From Nevskia sp. (lineage in GTDB: Bacteria; Pseudomonadota; Gammaproteobacteria; Nevskiales; Nevskiaceae): 64,000 bases of DNA. The notes below the pieces were generated by a model. That model was not told where the DNA came from, searched no databases, and saw only the letters and a program-made list of their open reading frames with translations. The position numbers were made by a program, and so were the translations under genes. The stretch spans positions 62,001 through 126,000 of the forward strand of contig JALNYU010000004.1 in the NCBI GenBank assembly GCA_023229645.1, given 5' to 3'. Positions 24,787 through 33,126 of this stretch are shown here, piece by piece (the first letter of the stretch is position 1; the number at the start of each line of letters is the position of its first letter).

Positions 24787-25112
24787 GCACCACGTCCTCT
24801 GCGATGACCCAGACCCCTGAACCTGTAAGCGCCAGCGGGCCACCTACCGCCCGCGCGATGCCCCGTAACGCTCGTCCAGGACAGCATCCCGGCAGCCATC
24901 ATCGACCCGTATCATTCGTGACGTACACAACGGGCACTGATCTTGTAGCCAAGCTTACCGTTACCTATTGCAGCATCGGTTATTGTGCCGACCGTATTTC
25001 GGCAGCAACTCAATTATTGAGCCGGCATGAAACGATTGAACAACGTAGCGAGATTGGGCGCGTATCGCGCAACACAAGGTGGCGCGCGCCGCCAATCAAC
25101 AACGAACGCTGA
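24787..25112. other. intergenic region before the ABC protein gene
   Basis: 326 bp without a convincing gene. It contains a small hairpin, TGCCGA (24986-24991) with TCGGCA (24999-25004), and the palindrome CTCAATTATTGAG (25009-25021), about 90-125 bp before the downstream start codon; either might be an operator. An open frame spanning the region in the frame of the ABC gene ends in a stop directly before its ATG and shows no protein family traits. Confidence 0.5.
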
Positions 25113-26840
25113 ATGACCAGAGACGGCCACCGCTTAGGCAAAGAAACACGGGCACGGATCCGACTCGAAATCGGGATCCTGTTTGCCTCCCAGGAAGGGC
25201 GTAAGTCGATATTGTTCTTCGGCTTATTGATCGCGCTACTGGTCGCAATCAATGGCCTCAACGTACTCACGAGCTATGTCGGCCGCGATTTCATCTCCGC
25301 GATCGAAAATCGTAATCACACCCGCTTCACGCGTGAAGCTTGGCTGTATGTCGGCGTGTTTGGGCTTTCAACGATGGCAGCGGTGCTGTACCACTATCTG
25401 GAAGAGCGCTTGGCGCTGCTCTGGCGCAGCCAACAAACGCGGCGGCTGATCGACCGCTACCTCGCCCGTCGGGCGTATTACCGCATCGAAATCGAGGGCG
25501 AACTGCAGAACCCCGATCAACGCATCGCCGACGATGTCCGCGCGTTTACAACCACAAGCTTATCGTTTGTGTTGATGACACTAAATGCGACATTCACGGT
25601 ATTCGCGTTTTCCGGCGTGCTGTGGTCGATCAGCCCGTTACTGTTTCTCGTCGCCGTCGCCTACGCTGCCTGCGGTTCGATTCTAGCAGCGCTACTCGGC
25701 AAGCCTTTGATTGGCTTAAATGTACGGCAGTTGGATAAGGAGGCGAATTTACGCTCGGAATTAATGCACGTGCGCGAAAACGCCGAGTCGATTGCGTTGT
25801 TGCATCGCGAAGGGCAACTGCACCGGCGGTTGCGAGATCGCTTCGAGCAATTAGTTTCCAATACCCGCCGAATGATTTCGGTGAACCGTAAGCTCGGCTT
25901 CTTCACCAATGGCTACAACTATCTGATTCAGATCATTCCAGCATTGTTCGTGGCGCCAATGTTCATGCGCGGCGACGTGGAGTTTGGCGTCGTCACGCAG
26001 TCGGCTACCGCGTTTGCCTACTTGATGGGCGCGTTCTCGTTGCTGATCACGCAGTTCCAGACCATTTCATCCTACGCCGCAGTAGTCGCTCGGCTCGGCA
26101 AACTAATGGACGCGATCGACCGCACCGACGAGCCGCCGCCATCGCCATTAGCGGTACAGATGACAGGCGAGCGCCTAGTTTATGACCACCTCACGTTACG
26201 ACAACCGGACGGAACGCTGCTCCTGCATGACTTGAATATCGCTATCGAACGCGGCACGCGGGTCTTGATTCGCAGCCCTTCTGGCCATGCAAAAACCGCA
26301 CTCTTCAAAGCAACTGCCGCGCTCAGCGCCGACGGCGAAGGCACCATTATTCGGCCGGACGCCGACGCCATGCTGTTTGTGCCAGAGCGGCCCTATTTGC
26401 CGAAAAGCACCGCGCGCGAATTGCTGCAGCAGCTACCGCGCCGACGCAGCCTCGATAAAACCGAAATACATGCGGTGCTGCAAGCGCTGCAACTGGAAGC
26501 CGTGGTTGCCGACGGTGGCGGGCTGGATGTCGTCCACGACTGGACAACCTGGGTCGGGCTTAGCGAGCAAGCACGTTTCATTATCGGCCGCGTATTGCTG
26601 GCGCAGCCCGCCTTCGTGTTTCTGGATCGCCTCCGCGCCGCAATGGACCCGACTGACGCTGAGCAGGTTTTGAAATTGCTCAGTGAACGCGGTATCAGCT
26701 ATTTAATGCTCGGCAAACCCGACGACCCGCTAACGTATTTTGACGCCGCACTGGACCTCGCCGCTGACGGTACGTGGACCTGGCAGTTGTTTACGCAACC
26801 GCCGCGCGCGGTCCCAGCGTTATCCGCAAGCGGTGTTTAG
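25113..26840 (+). CDS. SbmA/YddA-like (ABCD-type) ABC transporter with degenerate ATPase domain
   Basis: 575-residue half-transporter of the YddA/SbmA-BacA type: a six-helix membrane domain (residues ~30-335) with EERLALLWRSQQTRRLIDRYL, ELQNPDQRIADDVRAF and the EAA-like RENAESIALLHRE, followed by a nucleotide-binding domain (~350-560). The ATPase motifs are eroded: the P-loop reads SPSGHAKT (388-395) instead of GxxGxGKS/T, the signature is LSEQAR without the double glycine, Walker B is FVFLDR with Arg506 where the catalytic glutamate should be, and the H-loop has Lys535 instead of His (LGKPDD). Lys394, Thr395 and Asp505 remain. It may bind but not hydrolyse ATP. Its 3' end overlaps the facing GH94 gene by 50 bp. 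Confidence 0.82.
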   Translation: MTRDGHRLGKETRARIRLEIGILFASQEGRKSILFFGLLIALLVAINGLNVLTSYVGRDFISAIENRNHTRFTREAWLYVGVFGLSTMAAVLYHYLEERLALLWRSQQTRRLIDRYLARRAYYRIEIEGELQNPDQRIADDVRAFTTTSLSFVLMTLNATFTVFAFSGVLWSISPLLFLVAVAYAACGSILAALLGKPLIGLNVRQLDKEANLRSELMHVRENAESIALLHREGQLHRRLRDRFEQLVSNTRRMISVNRKLGFFTNGYNYLIQIIPALFVAPMFMRGDVEFGVVTQSATAFAYLMGAFSLLITQFQTISSYAAVVARLGKLMDAIDRTDEPPPSPLAVQMTGERLVYDHLTLRQPDGTLLLHDLNIAIERGTRVLIRSPSGHAKTALFKATAALSADGEGTIIRPDADAMLFVPERPYLPKSTARELLQQLPRRRSLDKTEIHAVLQALQLEAVVADGGGLDVVHDWTTWVGLSEQARFIIGRVLLAQPAFVFLDRLRAAMDPTDAEQVLKLLSERGISYLMLGKPDDPLTYFDAALDLAADGTWTWQLFTQPPRAVPALSASGV

Positions 26841-29800
26841 CGCCGTCACCGGCAATCGCAATTCGCGCCGTGCCATCGACGACCAGGACTGCAGTGTCAT
26901 CGACGCTGCAGGCAATGACGCCGGCGCTGCAACGGGTTGGATTGTCGACTTCGATGTCGTACGTCGTTCCGCTCGCAGGATGCCGATAGTGAATACGATA
27001 CTCAGGCCAATCGTCTGGCACGCACGGGCTTAGTACCAGCGTATCGCCATTCTCCAAACGCAGGCCGAGCACGGATTCCAACGCGACGCGGTAGGCCCAA
27101 CCGGCCGAACCGGTGTACCAAGTCCAGCCGCCGCGGCCGATATGCGGCTCGGCACCATAGACGTCAGCGGCGATCACATAAGGCTCGACTTTATAACGCG
27201 CGACCGCAGCCGCATCGCGGCTATGCGCCATCGGACTCAACATCGTCAGCAGCCGTGCGGCGCGGTCGCGCCGACCGAGCTTAGCCAGCGCCGCGACAAC
27301 CCAACACGCGGCATGCGTGTACTGGCCGCCATTCTCTCGTACGCCAGCAACATAGCCGCGGATGTAGCCCGGATCGTGCGGCGTTTCGACAAACGGCGGC
27401 GTTAGCAGCCGGATTAATTCTTCAGATTCGCTGATCAGCTGCGTTTCCGCCGCCGACATCGCCTGCACTGCGCGCGCCGCCGGCGCGGCGCCGGATAGCA
27501 CCGCCCAAGCCTGGGCCAAGCCGTCGATCCGGCACTCACTGCCGTCGTGATTGCCGAGCGGCGTGCCGTCGTCGTAGTACGCGCGACGATACCAAGCGCC
27601 ATCCCAACCGGCACCGTTCAGCGTCAGCGCCAGTTGTTCGCGATACGCGTGGTAACGCGCAGCCCGTTCCGGCTCGTCACGCGCCTGCGCCAACGGGATG
27701 AAGTCGGCGAGGATCGTATACAGAAAAAAGCCCATCCAAACGCTCTCGCCGCGTCCTTTGCGACCCACGCGGTTCATGCCGTCGTTCCAATCACCGGTGC
27801 CCATCAGCGGCAGGCCGTGCGCGCCCCGCGTTAATGAACGATCCAGCGCGCGGCAGCAATGCTCAAAAACACTGCCGCTCTCGCTGCTGACGTCGGGCTG
27901 GAAATAACGCTCTTCTTCCTCTGGCGAGAGTTCCGGTGCCGACAAAAATGGAATGCCGACGTCAAGCACGGCGTGGTCGCCGGTGCTGCGCAAGTAATCC
28001 GCGGTGACGTACGGCAGCCAGAGCAAATCGTCCGAAAAACGGGTGCGAACCCCGCGCGGTCGTGTCGGCTGCACAACCGCAGCTTGAGGCGCTTCGTGCC
28101 ACCAATGCAGCACGTCACCTTCGGCAAACTGGCGGCTCGCGTGCAGCAAAAGCTGCTGCCGCGTTAGCGCTGGCCACAGAAGGCTCAAATTGCCGGCGTC
28201 CTGCAGTTGATCGCGGAAGCCATAAGCACCACTGGACTGGTAAAACGCGGTTCTCGCCCAGATCCGACACGCCAACGCCTGATACGGCAGCCAGCCGTTG
28301 ACCATCGCGTCGATCTCGGGCGCCGGTGTTTTAATCTGCAGTGCACCGAGACTATCGGCCCAGGCCGAGCTAACTTCGGCAAACGCGGCATCGATTGCGG
28401 CACAATCGTGATAGCGCGCAGCGAGTGTCGCCAATTCTGCTTCGCTCAAGGCTTCGCCGAGGACGACGCTGAACACCGCGCTTTCGCCCGGCTGCAGGAC
28501 AAAACTCAGCTGCCGGGCAAAACAGGGATCAAGACCATCACCCGTGCTGCCGTCGAGCTTAGGCCGCCGCAGCGCCAGCGGCGTGCGGACGTTGCCATCG
28601 ACACCGATGAATGTTCGGCGATCACAACCAACCTGAACGTCCGCCGCGGTCTCGGCCACGGTGAACGTAAATACGATGCCATCACCAAAATCGCCCCGGC
28701 CGGTATTGGATGCACAGAGTAAAGCGCCGTCCTGCCAGGTACTGACGCTGCCTGGTGCGGCCGGCAACGTTCCGAGTACCAGCCGCTGATAGCTGTAGAA
28801 CGACAGACGACGCGCCAGCAAACCGCGATGAACCAAGCGTAGGCGAACGATCTTGACCGGATCATGCTGGGCAACAAAGACCGTAACTTCTTGCTCCAAT
28901 TCGTTGGTTTGCGAGCTAAAGCGCGAATAGCCGAAGCCGTGCCGCGCTTCATAAGTAACAGGCGCTGGCGCCGGGCCCGGTAACGGTGACCAAAACGCGC
29001 CGCTGGCGTCGTCGCGCAGATAGAGCGCTTCGCCGTGCGGATCGCTGACGGGATCGTTTGACCACGGCGTCAGCCGATTGGCTTGGCTGTTGCGGCTCCA
29101 CGTCGCGCCGGCACCGGTTTCGCTAATCAGTCCGCCGAAACGCGGGTTGGCGAGGACGTTGAGCCACGGCATCGGCGGCAGCGCCAGCGATGCCCCCGCC
29201 CACGGCAGCTGCATCGCGTATTCGCTCGCGTCATCATTAAAACCGCTAGTAAATGTCGCCGCTACCGCGGCCGCTATTGGGCTTTGCGCGACGCTGGTGC
29301 TAACTGCAAGTCGGTCCGCCAACGCCGGAATGGCGCTGTGCTCCTGCGCAGCGCCGAGCACAAATTGAATCTCGCGCCGTTCGCCGGGCGCTAGAGACAG
29401 CGTAGTCCGCAAACTAAATATCGGATCGAGCACATTGCCAACGGTGCCCGTTACCGCCAACAGCGGATTGGCGACGTCGCGACCCCGGCCGATAAAGCGC
29501 AAACGATCGGTTTCCCAGCCTTCGGCTGGTGCGCCAATCAAGGCGTGAAACACGGCCGGCCAAGGTTCGCCGCGACTACGGGGACGGCGTTTGGCGATGA
29601 GCATGCTGCGCCCTGCCAGGCGTTCGGTTTGTACGAACAGCTTCAGAAACGCCGGGTGCTCAAGATCGGCTAGGCGCGGCGCGAGCGCTACTTCGATATA
29701 GCTGGTGACTTCAATCCGTCGCGGCCGGCCCGAATGATTGTGAAACGCGAGGGTGCGCGTTTCGAGATCGTTGGCGCCATCGACGGCAATCGTCAGCTGG

Positions 29801-30093
29801 CTGGCGATGCCGTGATCATCGCGCTCAATAACAAATTGCCCCGTGGACCGCGTAACGACATAGCGCTCCGGCGCCCGAACCGTCGGCTGCAAGCCGGCTG
29901 ACCATAGCGTGTCGTCATCAGCGTCGCGGAGATAAATAAAAAAGCCATGCGCGTCTTCTGCCGCATCGCCCGGCCAGCGATTCAGCGCAATCCAATCCCA
30001 GCTCGAAAGCCCGCCTCCGGCATCGGTGAGCTGCACACGGTAGCGACCAGTGCCGAGTTCGTACGGTGTTGTCGTAATTGGGGCGTTTGGCAT
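26791..30093 (-). CDS. GH94 phosphorylase, 1,2-beta-oligoglucan phosphorylase-like
   Basis: 1100-residue protein resembling the C-terminal part of cyclic beta-1,2-glucan synthase (NdvB/ChvB) and the stand-alone 1,2-beta-oligoglucan phosphorylases of ~1100 residues. Two beta-sandwich-like halves (residues ~10-300 and ~310-560) precede an (alpha/alpha)6 barrel with AYGFRDQLQDAGNL (~623-636) and MGTGDWNDGMNRVG (~764-777), which holds the general-acid aspartate of GH94, then RGGWTWYTGSAGWAYRV near the C terminus. Known relatives reversibly cleave beta-1,2-glucan with phosphate to give glucose 1-phosphate. No signal peptide, so cytosolic. It starts 1 bp after the stop of the upstream large gene; no glucan synthase domain is nearby. 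Confidence 0.85.
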   Translation of the reverse strand: MPNAPITTTPYELGTGRYRVQLTDAGGGLSSWDWIALNRWPGDAAEDAHGFFIYLRDADDDTLWSAGLQPTVRAPERYVVTRSTGQFVIERDDHGIASQLTIAVDGANDLETRTLAFHNHSGRPRRIEVTSYIEVALAPRLADLEHPAFLKLFVQTERLAGRSMLIAKRRPRSRGEPWPAVFHALIGAPAEGWETDRLRFIGRGRDVANPLLAVTGTVGNVLDPIFSLRTTLSLAPGERREIQFVLGAAQEHSAIPALADRLAVSTSVAQSPIAAAVAATFTSGFNDDASEYAMQLPWAGASLALPPMPWLNVLANPRFGGLISETGAGATWSRNSQANRLTPWSNDPVSDPHGEALYLRDDASGAFWSPLPGPAPAPVTYEARHGFGYSRFSSQTNELEQEVTVFVAQHDPVKIVRLRLVHRGLLARRLSFYSYQRLVLGTLPAAPGSVSTWQDGALLCASNTGRGDFGDGIVFTFTVAETAADVQVGCDRRTFIGVDGNVRTPLALRRPKLDGSTGDGLDPCFARQLSFVLQPGESAVFSVVLGEALSEAELATLAARYHDCAAIDAAFAEVSSAWADSLGALQIKTPAPEIDAMVNGWLPYQALACRIWARTAFYQSSGAYGFRDQLQDAGNLSLLWPALTRQQLLLHASRQFAEGDVLHWWHEAPQAAVVQPTRPRGVRTRFSDDLLWLPYVTADYLRSTGDHAVLDVGIPFLSAPELSPEEEERYFQPDVSSESGSVFEHCCRALDRSLTRGAHGLPLMGTGDWNDGMNRVGRKGRGESVWMGFFLYTILADFIPLAQARDEPERAARYHAYREQLALTLNGAGWDGAWYRRAYYDDGTPLGNHDGSECRIDGLAQAWAVLSGAAPAARAVQAMSAAETQLISESEELIRLLTPPFVETPHDPGYIRGYVAGVRENGGQYTHAACWVVAALAKLGRRDRAARLLTMLSPMAHSRDAAAVARYKVEPYVIAADVYGAEPHIGRGGWTWYTGSAGWAYRVALESVLGLRLENGDTLVLSPCVPDDWPEYRIHYRHPASGTTYDIEVDNPTRCSAGVIACSVDDTAVLVVDGTARIAIAGDGAKHRLRITLGPRAAVA

Positions 30094-30094
30094 C

Positions 30095-33082
30095 TCAGGC
30101 AGCCCTCTCGGTGGTGATCGTGACGCGCGCGGGCCATTGCGTCAGCGTCACGGTGTGGTGTTCATGGTGTTGGACAACAACGCCATCGATGACGACGCGC
30201 AGCATCGCGCCCGCTAGCGGCGGCCGCAGAACAATACGGCTGGCGGTGATGCCACTCGCAACATCAAACTGCAGGGTTTCGGCATCGATGCGGCGCAAGG
30301 TGTAGCTGAGCGTGCCGAACGCCGTCGGCGCCAATGTCACCTGCACGCCCTCGCCTTCACACCACGCCAAAGCGACGCCGGCTGCGAGCACCAATGCTTG
30401 CTCGCTGTCGTCCTCGTAAACAAATAAGCTGCGCACGGCTAACACGTATTCGGCGCCGATCCAGCAATGTGGTACGTCGCCGATATGCCCCGGCGCAAAT
30501 GGATCGCGCCAAGTGATTTCTGGCCACTGATTCCAAGCGCGCGGGCGCCGGTCAGTGAGGAAAAATTCCAGCAGCTCGAGTGCTGATTCGCGCCGCCCGA
30601 GGCGAACAAACGTGCCAATAATACGGATTTGGTAAGCAGTGTAGTTTGACCAATCGCGCTCGCCGCGGTGCATACGGCGCCAGTCTTCGATGAACGCATC
30701 GAAGCTGTGGACAACAAGCCGACGATCCAATTCTGGCATCCCATCGAGCAACGCAACGCCGTTGGCGGTCGCCGTCGGATCGAAGTCCACCCATTCAACG
30801 CTGCCCGGCACGTAGTCGATCTTCGCTTTCGCGCACAGCGCTGTGATCGAAGCGAACACACCACGACCAAAATGCCCCGCCAAGGTTTGCCAGCGTCGCT
30901 GCGTCTCGGTATTGCCGAGCGCGCCGGCCAAGTAGGCAGCATCACGCAAGCCGCGCAAGGCCCAGAAGTCGTCCCAATAGGAATGCACTGGTTGTGCGAG
31001 ATAGCCCTCGTGGCTCGCCGAAATTGGTAATAAGCCGCTCGGCTCCAACAGGTTTTCGAGGCAGGCGACGGCGCGCTGCACATGCGGCCATAAGGTTTCT
31101 AGCAGCGGATAATCGCCGGTGAAACGGTAGTAGTCGGCGATCAGCGCGATGAGCTCACCGTGACTATCGTGTTCGACCAACCAATCCGGCCCATCACGAT
31201 CAACGCAACACGGCACAAAGCCATCGGCGCGCTGAAACGGCGCGTACCAGCGGATGAAATCACGAACTTCGTCCTGGCAGCCCATGCGCAGCAAAGCCGC
31301 TGCCATCATCGCGCTATCACGGATCCAAGACCGCGTATAACGCCGCGGGCCGGCCTGTAACGCCGGGCCGGCGCGGGCGATCAGTACATGCGCGGTCGCC
31401 GTCATCAGCGCCGCAATGGCCGGCGCGGCTGAGCCGCTACCGCGCCACTGGCCGACCGGCAGCTTCGCCGCCCAATCGAATGCCGGCTCGTCCAAGGCAC
31501 GCGGCACGTCATCGGCCAGATAGGCGACCGCTGCTTCGGCGCTGGCGCCCGCCGCCGCCGTTAAGTCAAAGCGCAGCGCGCCGCTGGCAAACCCAAATGG
31601 ATCGTGAACTTGGCCGCTCGGCGGCAGCTCGCCGCTGCTGAGCTGGGCCGGCAACAAACCCTCGGCGAAACCCTGTGCGCCAAATCCGGTGATGGCGCCG
31701 ATCGGCACGATGCAGGCGTGGCCGTTGACCGCGACCACGCCATCGCGCCACGCGATGTCATGAATCCGGCGCACGCCGCCGAGATCCCGGAAATGCTGCC
31801 ACGGCGGCGTGACCTGGAACGGCCGTATGGTGACGAACAAGCGTGCCGACAACGGCGCGCCGCCGAGATTTTCCAAGCGATAGCGCACCCGCAGCGTGCC
31901 GGAAACCGTTGCTTCCGCAGTTGTCAGCAAGCGCCAGCCTTCGGCCTGCCAAATCACCGTTGGCTCAGGCCGCCAAGCCTCGCGCAGCGCCGCCTCGCGT
32001 TGCACATCGGCCCAGACATAAAGGCGGCCGGCAAGCCACAGCATCGGCTCGATCGTGAACGCGCCTTCATCGACTTCGACGGCGCCTTCTTCGTTCATCA
32101 ACGCACAACGAAAACCGTTTGCGGTGCCGATCGGCGTCCACAGGCTTTGCTCGCGACTCAGCCAACGCGGATGCCAACCGCGCGGCTCTGCCTGTGCGAT
32201 GGCGTGCCAGAACGCTTCAATCGAGCGCGAGAACTCAAACGGCTGCAGGCGCAACACCGCACCACCGCAAGCGCCGTTACAAACCAAACGCAACCGCCGC
32301 GCTTTCGTATTCGGCAGATAGAGGTAACTGCGCGTTCCGCCCGCGCGTGTCGTTGCGTACAACTTGCGCCAGCGGCGGCCGGTATTCGAGGTCAGCACGG
32401 TAAAGCCACGGGCTGGCGCTGCGGTGAGCCAATCGATTACCACGCCGCCGAATGCGCGCGCTTCGGTTGAGTCGAGCTGCAACCACGGCTTGACGTCATC
32501 CGCGCGCGGCTTCCAGCCGCTCGTCAGCGCGCAGTCGGCGCCGAAACCCGGTTCGGCACTGGAGGCAAGGCCTTCAACCTGCCCCTGGAACGTCAGATCG
32601 ATGATTTCCAGCGCACGGATCAGCAGCGTGCCGCTGCCGCCGTCACCGGCGACGATGCCGAATTCGATGGCGCCGAGTTCGCTGATCGCGCCGCCGCCCG
32701 CGGGGCCCCAGGCGTAGTCGATATCGCGACTGCTGATTTCAACGCGCTGCCACCGGCCCGGCGGTACGCTTTTGCGAACATGGCGCCAGACGTTGCGGTT
32801 ACTCGGATCGACCAGCTTCAGCTCGAAGTCATTGGTCGCTCCGACGACGCGTAGCCGGAAGCGTACCGCGTAGCTTTCTGGCATCGGCCGTCGCAGCACC
32901 TGGCGTGCGACAACAAAGCCGCCGCTGCCTTGGAAATCGTAGTCAAGCCGCAGCACCGGGCCGCTGGCAGCCGGCGTACAGCTCAGGTTCAATGTTTGCT
33001 CGCCCGGGCACATCGCCTGCCAGGTCGAACAAGTTTGCAACAGGTCGAGACTATCGCGATTCATCTCGCCATATTGCCGCAT
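30095..33082 (-). CDS. large carbohydrate-active protein: discoidin-like plus (alpha/alpha)-barrel glycosidase-like, family unassigned
   Basis: 995 residues. The N-terminal ~40-165 looks like a galactose-binding/CBM-type jelly roll (FVVARQVLRRPMPESYAVRF), residues ~175-280 like an F5/8-type discoidin domain (GWKPRADDVKPWLQLDSTEA, FTVLTSNTGRRWRKLYAT), then a beta domain, and from ~590 an alpha-helical barrel with RRYTRSWIRDSAMMAAALLR, EHDSHGELIALIADYY and HSYWDDFWALRG, as in (alpha/alpha)6 glycosidases. I cannot assign it to a numbered GH family. No signal peptide. It is coupled to the GH94 gene and starts 44 bp after glrR, so it may be transcribed with the two-component genes. Start could be 33082 or the ATG at 33064. 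Confidence 0.7.
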   Translation of the reverse strand: MRQYGEMNRDSLDLLQTCSTWQAMCPGEQTLNLSCTPAASGPVLRLDYDFQGSGGFVVARQVLRRPMPESYAVRFRLRVVGATNDFELKLVDPSNRNVWRHVRKSVPPGRWQRVEISSRDIDYAWGPAGGGAISELGAIEFGIVAGDGGSGTLLIRALEIIDLTFQGQVEGLASSAEPGFGADCALTSGWKPRADDVKPWLQLDSTEARAFGGVVIDWLTAAPARGFTVLTSNTGRRWRKLYATTRAGGTRSYLYLPNTKARRLRLVCNGACGGAVLRLQPFEFSRSIEAFWHAIAQAEPRGWHPRWLSREQSLWTPIGTANGFRCALMNEEGAVEVDEGAFTIEPMLWLAGRLYVWADVQREAALREAWRPEPTVIWQAEGWRLLTTAEATVSGTLRVRYRLENLGGAPLSARLFVTIRPFQVTPPWQHFRDLGGVRRIHDIAWRDGVVAVNGHACIVPIGAITGFGAQGFAEGLLPAQLSSGELPPSGQVHDPFGFASGALRFDLTAAAGASAEAAVAYLADDVPRALDEPAFDWAAKLPVGQWRGSGSAAPAIAALMTATAHVLIARAGPALQAGPRRYTRSWIRDSAMMAAALLRMGCQDEVRDFIRWYAPFQRADGFVPCCVDRDGPDWLVEHDSHGELIALIADYYRFTGDYPLLETLWPHVQRAVACLENLLEPSGLLPISASHEGYLAQPVHSYWDDFWALRGLRDAAYLAGALGNTETQRRWQTLAGHFGRGVFASITALCAKAKIDYVPGSVEWVDFDPTATANGVALLDGMPELDRRLVVHSFDAFIEDWRRMHRGERDWSNYTAYQIRIIGTFVRLGRRESALELLEFFLTDRRPRAWNQWPEITWRDPFAPGHIGDVPHCWIGAEYVLAVRSLFVYEDDSEQALVLAAGVALAWCEGEGVQVTLAPTAFGTLSYTLRRIDAETLQFDVASGITASRIVLRPPLAGAMLRVVIDGVVVQHHEHHTVTLTQWPARVTITTERAA

Positions 33083-33126
33083 CTCGATCCAGTCGATGCA
33101 GCCTCTCGGTAGGTCTTGCTAAGCCG

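Noticed and set aside
24759..25112. 117-codon plus-strand open frame before the ABC gene, in the same frame
   Set aside because: Overlaps the end of cls, has low-complexity sequence and ends in a stop directly before the ABC start; it is not an N-terminal part split by a frameshift, because the ABC N terminus looks complete.
30439..31083. 214-codon minus-strand open frame inside the large glycosidase-like gene
   Set aside because: Out-of-frame shadow of a clearly coding frame on the same strand.
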